A stretch of DNA of 13,388 nt from WRAI01 sp031549605 (GTDB taxonomy: Bacteria > Bacillota > Clostridia > Oscillospirales > UBA929), in the NCBI GenBank assembly GCA_031549605.1, contig JAVBPM010000024.1:1-13388 (forward strand), given 5' to 3'. The notes beneath the pieces are model-generated. The model was not told the origin of the DNA, searched no databases, and saw only the letters and a list, made by a program, of their open reading frames with translations. Positions 5,632 to 12,540 of the stretch are shown piece after piece. A program made the translations under genes and the position numbers. The first letter of the stretch is position 1; each line of letters starts with the position of its first letter.

Positions 5632-6504
5632 ATGTTCGGGTATGTCCGTCCACTGCGAGACGAGCTGAAGGTTCGCGATTGGGAAAACTACCGCGCCTGT
5701 TACTGCGGCCTGTGTTACACGCTGCGGAAGCGCTATGGCTACTGGGCCTGTATGCTGGTGCGCTACGACGCGACGGTGCTGGCCTGTGCGCTGTGGCAGG
5801 GTGAGGTCGGGCCGACGGTCAAGCGGCATTGCCCGGGCAATCCGTTGAAGCGCAAGTGTACCTGCGCGCGCAGTGACGCACTTGACCGCTGCGCCGACGC
5901 CTCGGTGCTGTTGATGGTCGCTAAGCTGCAGGACGAGGTGGTCGACGGCCGGCGCTGGAAAAAATGGCTGGCGTGGCTTATGCTTAAACTGCTGTGGCGG
6001 GCACGTCGCAAAGCGCGACGGGCGCTGCCCGCGGTGGCCGAGCGGCTGGACGAGATGAACCATCGGCTGCACGCGCTGGAGGCCGAGCAGAGCCGGTCAC
6101 TGGACGCGACGGCCGACACCTTTGCCGCTGTGATGGCGGCGGTGCCGCCGGAGAATCAGCCGCAAAGCCGCGCATGGAAACAGCTGTGCTATCATATTGG
6201 GCGCTGGATTTACCTGATGGACGCCTGTGACGATTTAGACAAAGACCGCCGTGAAGGCAACTACAATGCCGTGGCCAGCCGGTTTGAGCTGACCGACGGG
6301 CAGATGCCCGACGAGGTCAAGACGCAGATGGCCGAGACGGCGGGCGCGTCGATGGCGGCCTCGGCAGCGGCACACGCGCTGCTTGCTGACAACGGGTTTT
6401 CGCCGGTGCTGCTCAACGTGCTATATTTGGGGCTGCCGGCCATGCAACAGAAGGTGCTGTTTTGCCCGCATCCGGGCGAGTGTCATGAGAAGGAGAAAAT
6501 GTGA
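5632..6504 (+). CDS. DUF5685-like cysteine-rich protein of unknown function
   Basis: This 290-residue, mostly helical protein begins FGYVRPLRDELKVRDWENYR followed by C23-x-C25-x2-C28, which I associate with the DUF5685 family of Clostridia. It holds thirteen cysteines (including C67, C76, C78, C87, C278 and C284). Two acidic motifs stand out. D101-E-V-V-D105 closes one helix. D197-A-C-D-D201-L-D203-K-D205 lies in a helix preceded by G190 and followed by R-x-x-G-N-Y-N. This pattern recalls the paired Asp-rich motifs of class I isoprenoid synthases, though the spacing (about 96 residues) is shorter than in squalene/phytoene synthases. A hydrophobic basic stretch at 110-130 may touch the membrane. 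The ATG at 5632 has GAGAGG upstream. It is followed with a 1-nt overlap by the J-domain gene. The function is unknown. Confidence 0.72.
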   Translation: MFGYVRPLRDELKVRDWENYRACYCGLCYTLRKRYGYWACMLVRYDATVLACALWQGEVGPTVKRHCPGNPLKRKCTCARSDALDRCADASVLLMVAKLQDEVVDGRRWKKWLAWLMLKLLWRARRKARRALPAVAERLDEMNHRLHALEAEQSRSLDATADTFAAVMAAVPPENQPQSRAWKQLCYHIGRWIYLMDACDDLDKDRREGNYNAVASRFELTDGQMPDEVKTQMAETAGASMAASAAAHALLADNGFSPVLLNVLYLGLPAMQQKVLFCPHPGECHEKEKM

Positions 6505-7118
6505 TGAGAAACCCCTATGAGGTGCTGGGCGTCTCGCCGAGTGCCAGCGACGCCGACATTCAGAAGGCTTACCGCGAGCTGGTCAAGAAGTATCACCCCG
6601 ACAACTATGCCAACAATCCGTTGAACGATTTGGCCGATGAAAAAATGCGCGAAATTAACGAGGCGTATGACTCCATTATGATGGGGCGCGGATCGGGCAA
6701 AGCGCAGAGTGACGCCGGTTCGGGCGGGTATCAAACCGCGCAGGGCTCACCCAAGTACGCTGCCATTCGCAGCGCACTGGCCAGCGGCCAGATTGAAGCG
6801 GCCGAGCGCATGCTCAACGATTGCGCGACGCGTGACGCCGAGTGGTATTTCTTAATGGGCAGCGTTTGCCAGCTCAAGGGCTGGTACGACGACGCCTGTC
6901 GTAATTTCGACGCGGCGGCTTCAATGGAGCCGTCGAATATGGAGTATCGGCAGTCCAGCCAGCGCGTGCGCAATGCCGGTCGAAATTACCGTTCGCAGGG
7001 TGGGCCGGGTATGCAGCGGGGTGCCGGCGGCATGAGTAGCTGCGACTGCTGTACCTCATTGATTTGCGCCGACTGTCTGTGTGAATGCTGCGGTGGCGAC
7101 CTGATTTCCTGCTGCTGA
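6504..7118 (+). CDS. J-domain protein with TPR-like segment and ten-cysteine tail
   Basis: This 204-residue protein carries a complete J-domain at residues 3-60 with the HPD tripeptide at 31-33, which stimulates a DnaK ATPase. It is not DnaJ itself: the Gly/Phe region and the CxxCxGxG zinc repeats are missing. A Gly-rich linker (61-82) leads to helices at about 84-158 that look like one or two TPR-type repeats (AEWYFLMGSVCQLKGWYDDACRNFDAA). A second linker precedes a tail at 180-204 with ten cysteines (C180, 182, 183, 188, 191, 193, 195, 196, 203, 204), ending GGDLISCC. ATG at 6504 is chosen (AGGAG 8 nt upstream) over GTG at 6501. The start overlaps the DUF5685-like stop by 1 nt (TGATG). It probably recruits DnaK to a specific client or metallo-centre; the partner may be an adjacent gene product (inference). 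Confidence 0.88.
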   Translation: MRNPYEVLGVSPSASDADIQKAYRELVKKYHPDNYANNPLNDLADEKMREINEAYDSIMMGRGSGKAQSDAGSGGYQTAQGSPKYAAIRSALASGQIEAAERMLNDCATRDAEWYFLMGSVCQLKGWYDDACRNFDAAASMEPSNMEYRQSSQRVRNAGRNYRSQGGPGMQRGAGGMSSCDCCTSLICADCLCECCGGDLISCC

Positions 7119-7119
7119 G

Positions 7120-7632
7120 ATGCCGGTTCGCAAGGTGGCCTTCGGCGGCCTGTTGGCGGCGGCGGCCTTTGTGTTGTTGATGATTGGCGCGGTCAGTCCC
7201 ACGGCCAAGCTGGCCATTGCCGCGGTGGCCGGTGTGCTGTTTATGCCGGTGGTCATGCACAGCGGGCGCGGCGCGGCGTTGCTGGCCTTTGCCGCGACGG
7301 CGCTGCTGGCGTTGCTGCTGTTGCCTAACAAAAGCTGCGGGCTGTATTTTGCCGCGCTGCTGGGTTGGTATCCCATTGCCAAGAACCTGTTTGAGTCAAG
7401 CAAGAACAGAGTGGTGGAGTGGACTGCCAAGCTGCTGGCGGCCAATGCCGCGCTGGCGGTGGCGGTGCTGTTTTTTCAGGCGCTGGCGCTGCCGGAGGGA
7501 TTTCTTGACCGTGTGACGGGCTGGCTGATTGTCGTGGCGGTGTTGGCGTACAATGCCGTATTTGTTGTGTATGATTTTGGGCTTAATCGGCTGGCCGGTT
7601 TGCTGGCTGGTTTGCTGCCCAAAGGCAGATAG
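7120..7632 (+). CDS. Small hypothetical membrane protein (about six helices)
   Basis: This 170-residue, very hydrophobic protein has predicted membrane segments at about 6-24, 29-47, 51-68, 73-90, 102-122 and 133-152. Noticeable loop features are G-W-Y-P-I-A-K-N-L-F-E (82-92) and N-R-V-V-E-W-T-A-K-L (96-105). I do not recognise the family; the overall form recalls small transporter subunits but no motif proves it. It starts 1 nt after the J-domain stop with no Shine-Dalgarno, so its translation should depend on re-initiation and its amount may be tied to the J-protein. It ends 9 nt before yicC. Being between a J-protein and yicC, it may be the membrane partner of the preceding cysteine-rich proteins (inference). 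Confidence 0.75.
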   Translation: MPVRKVAFGGLLAAAAFVLLMIGAVSPTAKLAIAAVAGVLFMPVVMHSGRGAALLAFAATALLALLLLPNKSCGLYFAALLGWYPIAKNLFESSKNRVVEWTAKLLAANAALAVAVLFFQALALPEGFLDRVTGWLIVVAVLAYNAVFVVYDFGLNRLAGLLAGLLPKGR

Positions 7633-7641
7633 GAGAAGGCT

Positions 7642-8520
7642 ATGATATTGAGCATGACCGGCTACGGTCGCGCCGAGGGCGAGTACGAAAAGCACCGCAT
7701 TACCGTTGAGCTGCGCGCGGTCAATGGCCGCTACCTCGACTGCAATATCCGCACGGGGCGGTTGTACGGCTTTTTGGAGGATGCGATCAAGACGCGCATC
7801 ACCGCCGCCGTGGCGCGGGGTAAGATGGACTGCTATGTCACGGTTGACAGCGGCAACGCCAATGCCAGCGAAATCAGCGTTAACGAGGCGGCGGTCGAGC
7901 AGTATTTGGCCGTGGCGGCCGAGCTGGCCGAGCGCTACGGCGTGGCCAACGATGTCAGCGTGTCGCGGCTCTTTTCGCTGCCCGACATTCTGCAGGCCAA
8001 GGCCAGTGAGATTGACAGCGAGGCGTTGCAGGCGGTTGTTGTTGGCGTGGCCGACGAGGCACTGGCGCAGTTTAACGCCATGCGACAGCGCGAGGGCGGT
8101 GCGCTGTCGGCCGATATTCTGGCGCGCTGCCAGTTGATTCGGACGCTGACTGACGAGATGGTGCGCTTGAGTCCGCAAACGGTGCAGGCCTACCGCGCCA
8201 AAATTGAGGAGCGGATGCGCGAGGTGCTGGGCGACGGGCAGTTTGACCCGCAGCGCGTGCTGGCCGAGGCGGCGCTTTTTGCCGACCGCGTGGCCATTGA
8301 CGAGGAGATTGTGCGGCTGTCAAGCCATCTGTCGCAGCTGGAGTCCATGCTCAGGCAGGGTGGCGCGGTCGGGCGCAAGCTCGACTTCTTGATTCAAGAG
8401 TTTAACCGCGAGGCCAATACCGTCGGCTCGAAGTGCAACGACACGACCATGGCGACGATGGTCGTTGACCTTAAGGCTGAGATTGAGAAAATACGCGAGC
8501 AGGTTCAGAATATCGAGTAG
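7642..8520 (+). CDS. yicC: YicC/YloC-family endoribonuclease
   Basis: YicC-family proteins are metal-dependent endoribonucleases; E. coli YicC has been linked to small-RNA turnover, and B. subtilis has the relative YloC. The 292-residue protein matches the usual length. The YicC N-terminal domain begins with SMTGYGRAEG and VELRAVNGRYLDCNIR (residues 4-37). The C-terminal DUF1732 domain, about 208-292, contains the strongly conserved KLDFLIQEFNREANTVGSKC block (246-265) and ends in a helix of alternating charges. GGAGA lies 5 nt before the ATG. It is followed 15 nt later by remA, the standard Firmicutes order yicC-remA-gmk-rpoZ. Confidence 0.95.
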   Translation: MILSMTGYGRAEGEYEKHRITVELRAVNGRYLDCNIRTGRLYGFLEDAIKTRITAAVARGKMDCYVTVDSGNANASEISVNEAAVEQYLAVAAELAERYGVANDVSVSRLFSLPDILQAKASEIDSEALQAVVVGVADEALAQFNAMRQREGGALSADILARCQLIRTLTDEMVRLSPQTVQAYRAKIEERMREVLGDGQFDPQRVLAEAALFADRVAIDEEIVRLSSHLSQLESMLRQGGAVGRKLDFLIQEFNREANTVGSKCNDTTMATMVVDLKAEIEKIREQVQNIE

Positions 8521-8535
8521 CGTGGAGGTGCGGGC

Positions 8536-8805
8536 ATGAAACTCATTAACATCGGGTTTGGCAACATGGTCAACGCCAGCCATTTGATTGCCATTGTCAG
8601 TCCCGAATCGGCGCCGATTAAGCGCAGCATTCAAGAGGCGCGCGAAAAGGGCGTGCTGATTGACGCCACCTACGGGCGGCGCACGCGCGCGGTCATTATG
8701 ATGGACAGTGACCATGTCATTTTGTCGGCCATTCAGCCCGAGACGGTGGCCAATCGGCTCGGCGGTCGCGATGACGACGATGATGAGGATTTGTCCGATG
8801 ATTGA
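8536..8805 (+). CDS. remA: RemA-family DNA-binding regulator (DUF370)
   Basis: RemA in B. subtilis is a ring-forming DNA-binding protein that activates extracellular-matrix and osmoprotection genes. This 89-residue homologue keeps the family core: KLINIGFGN, IVSPESAPIKRSIQEAREKG, LIDATYGRRTRAVI and SAIQPETVANR. Arginines R48, R49 and R51 fall in the DNA-contacting region. The tail is strongly acidic (DDDDDEDLSDD, 79-89). Its codons contain the GAGGA ribosome binding site and the start codon of gmk, overlapping by 8 nt. A strong GGAGGT lies 7 nt before its ATG. Context between yicC and gmk is canonical. Its targets in an organism without known B. subtilis-type matrix genes are unclear. Confidence 0.95.
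   Translation: MKLINIGFGNMVNASHLIAIVSPESAPIKRSIQEAREKGVLIDATYGRRTRAVIMMDSDHVILSAIQPETVANRLGGRDDDDDEDLSDD
8785..8789 (+). promoter_or_regulatory. Ribosome binding site of gmk inside the remA acidic tail
   Basis: GAGGA sits in the Glu-Asp codons of the remA tail, 8 nt before the gmk ATG at 8798. It supports that start over the longer frame beginning at 8708. Confidence 0.65.
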
Positions 8806-9421
8806 GACGGGACAAAAGGGTTGCCTGATTGTGGTGAGCGGCCCATCGGGCAGCGGAAAGAGCACGATTATACAGCGCATGATGGAGTGCTACGGCGATT
8901 ATCTGCCGCCGCTCTACTTCTCGGTTTCGGCCACGACGCGCGCGCCGCGCGCCGGCGAGCTCGACGGTGTGGCCTACCATTTTTTAAGCGGCGTGGCCTT
9001 TGGCGCGCTGCGTGACAGCGGTGGGCTGCTGGAATGGGCCGAGTATGCCGGCAATTGCTACGGCACGCCGCGTGAGCCGATTGAACGGGCGCTGGCGGAG
9101 GGTAAAGTGGCAGTGCTTGACATTGAGGGGCGAGGCGCCGAGCAGGTGCAGGCGTCGTTTCCCGAGGCGGTGTTGGTTTGCATTCTGCCGCAGTCGTTAT
9201 CGGAACTGCGCTTGCGGTTGCAGCAGCGCGGCACCGACTCGGAGGAGACCATCGAACGCCGCATGAAAACGGTGGGCGAGCAGCTGGAGTATCTGCATCT
9301 CTACCAGCATCTTGTGTTTAATCAGCCGGGGCAGGCCGACCGCGCCGCCTTTGAGCTGGCCGCCATTGTGGCGACGCAGTTTACCGGCTGTCAGCAACGA
9401 AAAACAATGATTGAGGAATAA
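8798..9421 (+). CDS. gmk: Guanylate kinase
   Basis: Gmk phosphorylates GMP to GDP with ATP, an essential step in GTP supply and a target of (p)ppGpp in Firmicutes. The 207-residue length is standard. The P-loop GPSGSGKST spans 15-23. GMP-binding residues are present: R48 and R51 in TTRAPRAGE, E79 in LLEWAEYAGN, and Y88 in YGTP. The lid region has RGTDSEETIERRM (144-156). One oddity: the usual D-[IV]-[DE]-hydrophobic-Q-G-A motif reads D108-I-E-G-R-G-A, with Gly and Arg at the two normally hydrophobic and Gln positions. The start overlaps remA by 8 nt. rpoZ follows 17 nt later. Confidence 0.95.
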   Translation: MIETGQKGCLIVVSGPSGSGKSTIIQRMMECYGDYLPPLYFSVSATTRAPRAGELDGVAYHFLSGVAFGALRDSGGLLEWAEYAGNCYGTPREPIERALAEGKVAVLDIEGRGAEQVQASFPEAVLVCILPQSLSELRLRLQQRGTDSEETIERRMKTVGEQLEYLHLYQHLVFNQPGQADRAAFELAAIVATQFTGCQQRKTMIEE

Positions 9422-9438
9422 CAGGAGGAGACAAAACT

Positions 9439-9633
9439 ATGCTAGAACCGTCTATTGCCCAAATGATGAAGTGGGTCAACAACCGCTATCTGCTTGTCAA
9501 TGTCGCGGCTCAGCGCACGCGCGAGATTGCCGAGGACGCCAAAATCGACAATTTCCCGCTGGAAGATAAGCCGCTGTCGCTGGCCATCATGGAGATTGCC
9601 GAGGGTCGTATTCAAGCGTCGGTCGACGTATAG
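9439..9633 (+). CDS. rpoZ: RNA polymerase omega subunit
   Basis: Omega binds the beta-prime subunit and helps assemble RNA polymerase. The 64-residue product is typical of short Firmicutes omega proteins: the N-terminal helix MLEPSIAQMM, the conserved NNRYLLVNVAAQRTREIAED (positions 14-33) and PLSLAIMEIAEGRI towards the end. GGAGG lies upstream of the ATG at about 10 nt. It follows gmk, the near-universal arrangement. priA starts 3 nt after its stop, whereas in many Firmicutes coaBC comes between. Confidence 0.95.
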   Translation: MLEPSIAQMMKWVNNRYLLVNVAAQRTREIAEDAKIDNFPLEDKPLSLAIMEIAEGRIQASVDV

Positions 9634-9636
9634 TTC

Positions 9637-12054
9637 ATGGCGCGTTTCGCCAAGCTGGCCGTTGATATTCCGCGCCAGCACCTTGACGTTGTTTACGACT
9701 ATGCCGTGCCCGAGGCGCTGGAGGCGACTTGCAAGCCCGGATGCCGCGTGCTGGTGCCGTATGGCAAGGGCAACCGGCGCGTCGAGGGCTTTGTGCTGTC
9801 GTTGTGTGAGCAGTCGACGGTGGAGGGTGTCAAGCCGATAGAATCGGTGGTCGACGCTGAGCCGCTGCTGACCAAAGCTGATGTGCAGCTGGCACTGTGG
9901 GTGCGCGAGCGTTTTTTCTGCACCTGCTATGCCGCGCTCAAGGCCATGCTGCCGTCGGGGTTGTGGCTTAAGGGGCAGGAGTACGCTGTCGCGCAGCCCT
10001 TTGACGAGCAGCACGCGGCGCTGCTGAGCGACGAGGCCGTAGCGCTGTGGCAGTGGCTTTGCAAACAGAAAACGGCCGTTTTGCGTGCCAAATGGAATAA
10101 AAAAGAACCGGCAGGCACGGCGCGTCAAGCGCTGGAGCAGGCCGGTATTGTGGCCTTTGAGGCTCGGCATGCGCCGCGTATCGGCGACAAGCAGGAGCTG
10201 CTGGTGTCGCTGGCCGAGGGCTACGAGCCGGACGGCGATGTGCGAAAACAAAAGACAGCGCCGTTGCAAACGGCGCTATTGCAATTCTTAGTCGACAACG
10301 GCCCGACTGTGACATGGTCGGAGCTGCGCTACTACACCGGCGCAACGCCGCCGGCGTTGCGCGCACTGGAAAAAAGCGGCGCAGTGACGCTGGTCACGCG
10401 GCAGGCCTACCGCCGGCCTGATGTGACGGCGGCCGATCGGCGCATTGAGACGCTGACGCCGGCACAGCAGGTCGCCTTTGACGCACTGGCCGAGGCGCTG
10501 CATAGGCCGGACACGGCGGGCGCTTTGCTACACGGCGTGACCGGCAGCGGCAAGACGGCGGTCTATATCAAGCTGATTGAGCGTGTGCTGGCCGAGGGCG
10601 GCGGCGCGCTGGTGCTGGTACCTGAGATTGCGCTGACGCCGCAGCTGATGGCGCAGTTTATGGCACAGTTTGGCAAGCGTGTGGCGGTGCTGCACAGCGC
10701 GCTGTCGCTGGCACAGCGCTACGACGAGTGGAAGCTCATTCGCAGCGGGCAGGCCGACGTGGTGGTTGGTACGCGGTCGGCGGTTTTTGCGCCGGTGCGT
10801 AATTTGTCACTGGTGATTGTCGACGAGGAGCACGAGAATAGCTTTAAGAGTGAAAACGCGCCGCGCTACCACGCACGCGACGTGGCCAAGTACCGCTGTC
10901 GACAGCATAACGCGCTGCTGGTGCTGGGCAGTGCCACGCCCAGCGTAGAGACGATGTACGCGGCGCGACAGGGCGATATCGCGCTGGTGACGCTGCCGGG
11001 TCGATTTAACGAGTCGGCGCTGCCGCCGGTTGTCATCGCCGATGTGCGCGAGGACTTGGAGCAAGGGCACAGCGGCGCCATCGGGCTGCTGCTGCGGCAG
11101 GAGCTGGAGCAAAATCTGGAGCGCGGTGAGCAGGCGATTTTGTTTGTCAACCGGCGCGGACGCGACCGTATGCAATGCTGCGTGTCGTGCGGCTACATTC
11201 CCGAGTGTCAGGCGTGCAGCAGTCAGCTGGTCTACCACGCCGCCAACCGGCGGTTGATGTGCCACTACTGCCAGCGCTCGTTGCCGGTACCGCCGGTTTG
11301 CCCACACTGCGGCGGCGTGTTAAAGCCGTACGGGTTTGGCACACAGAAGGTGGCCGAGGAGTTGCAGGCGTTGTTTCCCGATGTGCCACTGTTGCGTATG
11401 GACTCGGATACCACGGCGGGCAAGGGCGCGCACGAGGCGCTGCTCAACAGGTTTCGCGACGAGAAGGTGCCTTTTTTGGTCGGCACGCAGATGGTGGCCA
11501 AGGGTCTTGATTTTGAAAACGTGACGCTGGTCGGCGTGTTGGCGGCCGACAGTGCGCTGAATGCCAACGACTACCGCGCCCACGAGCGCGCCTTTGCACT
11601 GATGACACAGGTGATTGGCCGCGCCGGACGCGCCGCCAAGCCGGGTCGGGCGGTGATACAGACATTTCAGCCGCACAACGCTGTGCTGGCGGCTTCGGCG
11701 GCGCAGGACTACGACGCCTTTTACGCCGCCGAGATTGCGCTGCGGCGTGCACGGCGGTTGCCGCCCTTCAGCCAGCTGCTGGCGCTGACACTGTCGGGGC
11801 TGTTGCAGGACGAAGTTGCTGCGGCGGCCGATGAGCTGAAAGTGCAGCTGGCGGCGCTGGGTGACGGCGTTCAGGTGCTCGGGCCGACGCCGGCGGCGTT
11901 GTTTCGGCTCAACTACCGCTATCGCTATCAGATTTTGCTGTGTGGGCAGTTTGACCGCGCGCAGCGCAGCTGCTTGACGGCATTGCTGGCCGATTTGGCA
12001 CGCAAGCGCCGCACGGTCAGCGCCTACGCCGATTTTGAACCCAATCAGACTTAA
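9637..12054 (+). CDS. priA: Primosomal protein N' (replication restart helicase PriA)
   Basis: PriA is the 3'-5' DNA helicase that recognises stalled forks and reloads the replisome. The 805-residue protein has the full architecture. The N-terminal 3'-DNA-binding domain (1-110) includes YDYAVP and PYGKGNRRVEG. A winged-helix region lies at about 205-260. The helicase core has Walker A G300-VTGSGKT-307, DEEH at 396-399, GSATPS at 431-436 and QVIGRAGR at 658-665. Eight zinc ligands form two sites: C515, C518, C524, C527, C542, C545, C555 and C558. The C-terminal domain includes the usual RRARRLPPF (703-711). The ATG comes 3 nt after the rpoZ stop with no Shine-Dalgarno, so translation is likely by re-initiation, suiting a low-abundance enzyme. 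Confidence 0.96.
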   Translation: MARFAKLAVDIPRQHLDVVYDYAVPEALEATCKPGCRVLVPYGKGNRRVEGFVLSLCEQSTVEGVKPIESVVDAEPLLTKADVQLALWVRERFFCTCYAALKAMLPSGLWLKGQEYAVAQPFDEQHAALLSDEAVALWQWLCKQKTAVLRAKWNKKEPAGTARQALEQAGIVAFEARHAPRIGDKQELLVSLAEGYEPDGDVRKQKTAPLQTALLQFLVDNGPTVTWSELRYYTGATPPALRALEKSGAVTLVTRQAYRRPDVTAADRRIETLTPAQQVAFDALAEALHRPDTAGALLHGVTGSGKTAVYIKLIERVLAEGGGALVLVPEIALTPQLMAQFMAQFGKRVAVLHSALSLAQRYDEWKLIRSGQADVVVGTRSAVFAPVRNLSLVIVDEEHENSFKSENAPRYHARDVAKYRCRQHNALLVLGSATPSVETMYAARQGDIALVTLPGRFNESALPPVVIADVREDLEQGHSGAIGLLLRQELEQNLERGEQAILFVNRRGRDRMQCCVSCGYIPECQACSSQLVYHAANRRLMCHYCQRSLPVPPVCPHCGGVLKPYGFGTQKVAEELQALFPDVPLLRMDSDTTAGKGAHEALLNRFRDEKVPFLVGTQMVAKGLDFENVTLVGVLAADSALNANDYRAHERAFALMTQVIGRAGRAAKPGRAVIQTFQPHNAVLAASAAQDYDAFYAAEIALRRARRLPPFSQLLALTLSGLLQDEVAAAADELKVQLAALGDGVQVLGPTPAALFRLNYRYRYQILLCGQFDRAQRSCLTALLADLARKRRTVSAYADFEPNQT

Positions 12055-12059
12055 TTATT

Positions 12060-12065
12060 GGAGGT
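12060..12065 (+). promoter_or_regulatory. Strong ribosome binding site of def
   Basis: GGAGGT lies 4 nt before the ATG at 12070. It rules out the in-frame TTG at 12058, which precedes the site itself. Confidence 0.75.
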
Positions 12066-12069
12066 TGCT

Positions 12070-12540
12070 ATGGCCATTCGTGAGATTGTAAAACAGGGTG
12101 ACGACGTGCTGGGCAAGGTGTCGAGAAAAGTGGAGTCGTTTGACCAACGGCTGCACACGCTGCTCGACGACATGGCGGAAACGCTGGCCGAGGCACAGGG
12201 CGCCGGACTGGCGGCCGTGCAGGTGGGCGTGCTGCGTCGCGCTGTGTTGGTTGATACAGAGGAAACGGGGCTGTTGGAGCTGATTAACCCTGTGATTGTG
12301 GAAACGGAAGGCGAGCAGGATGGTCCGGAGGGCTGCCTGTCGGTGCCGGGTCAGTACGGCTTGGTACTGCGCCCGATGGTTGTGACCGTTGAGGCGCAGG
12401 ATCGCAACGGCAAGACCTTTCGCGTCACCGGCGAGGGACTGGCCGCGCGCGCCTTTTGCCACGAGCTGGAGCATTTAGAGGGAAAGCTGTTTTTGGATAA
12501 GGTGTCGCGCTTTTTGACCGACGAGGAGCTGCAGGCGTGA
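12070..12540 (+). CDS. def: Peptide deformylase
   Basis: Def removes the formyl group from the N-terminal methionine of nascent proteins. The 156-residue enzyme carries all three motifs. Motif I is GAGLAAVQ (44-51), motif II EGCLS (87-91, metal ligand C89), and motif III H131-E-L-E-H135 with the two metal-binding histidines and catalytic Glu132. Motif III is usually HE-x-D-H; here Asp is replaced by Glu134, and the residue before it is C130 where Gln is common. The metal-binding HExxH is intact, so activity is expected. The start is at 12070 behind a strong GGAGGT. Its stop overlaps the GTG start of fmt (GTGA), so the deformylase and the formyltransferase, which act at opposite ends of one cycle, are coupled. 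Confidence 0.96.
   Translation: MAIREIVKQGDDVLGKVSRKVESFDQRLHTLLDDMAETLAEAQGAGLAAVQVGVLRRAVLVDTEETGLLELINPVIVETEGEQDGPEGCLSVPGQYGLVLRPMVVTVEAQDRNGKTFRVTGEGLAARAFCHELEHLEGKLFLDKVSRFLTDEELQA

Noticed and set aside
7396..8178. 260-residue minus-strand open frame
   Set aside because: It is antisense to the small membrane protein gene and yicC, with shadow-type composition and no ribosome binding site or family motif.
9442..10269. 275-residue open frame on the minus strand
   Set aside because: It lies opposite rpoZ and priA; long antisense frames arise from GC-rich codon bias, and its translation is Arg/His/Gln-rich with no recognisable domain.
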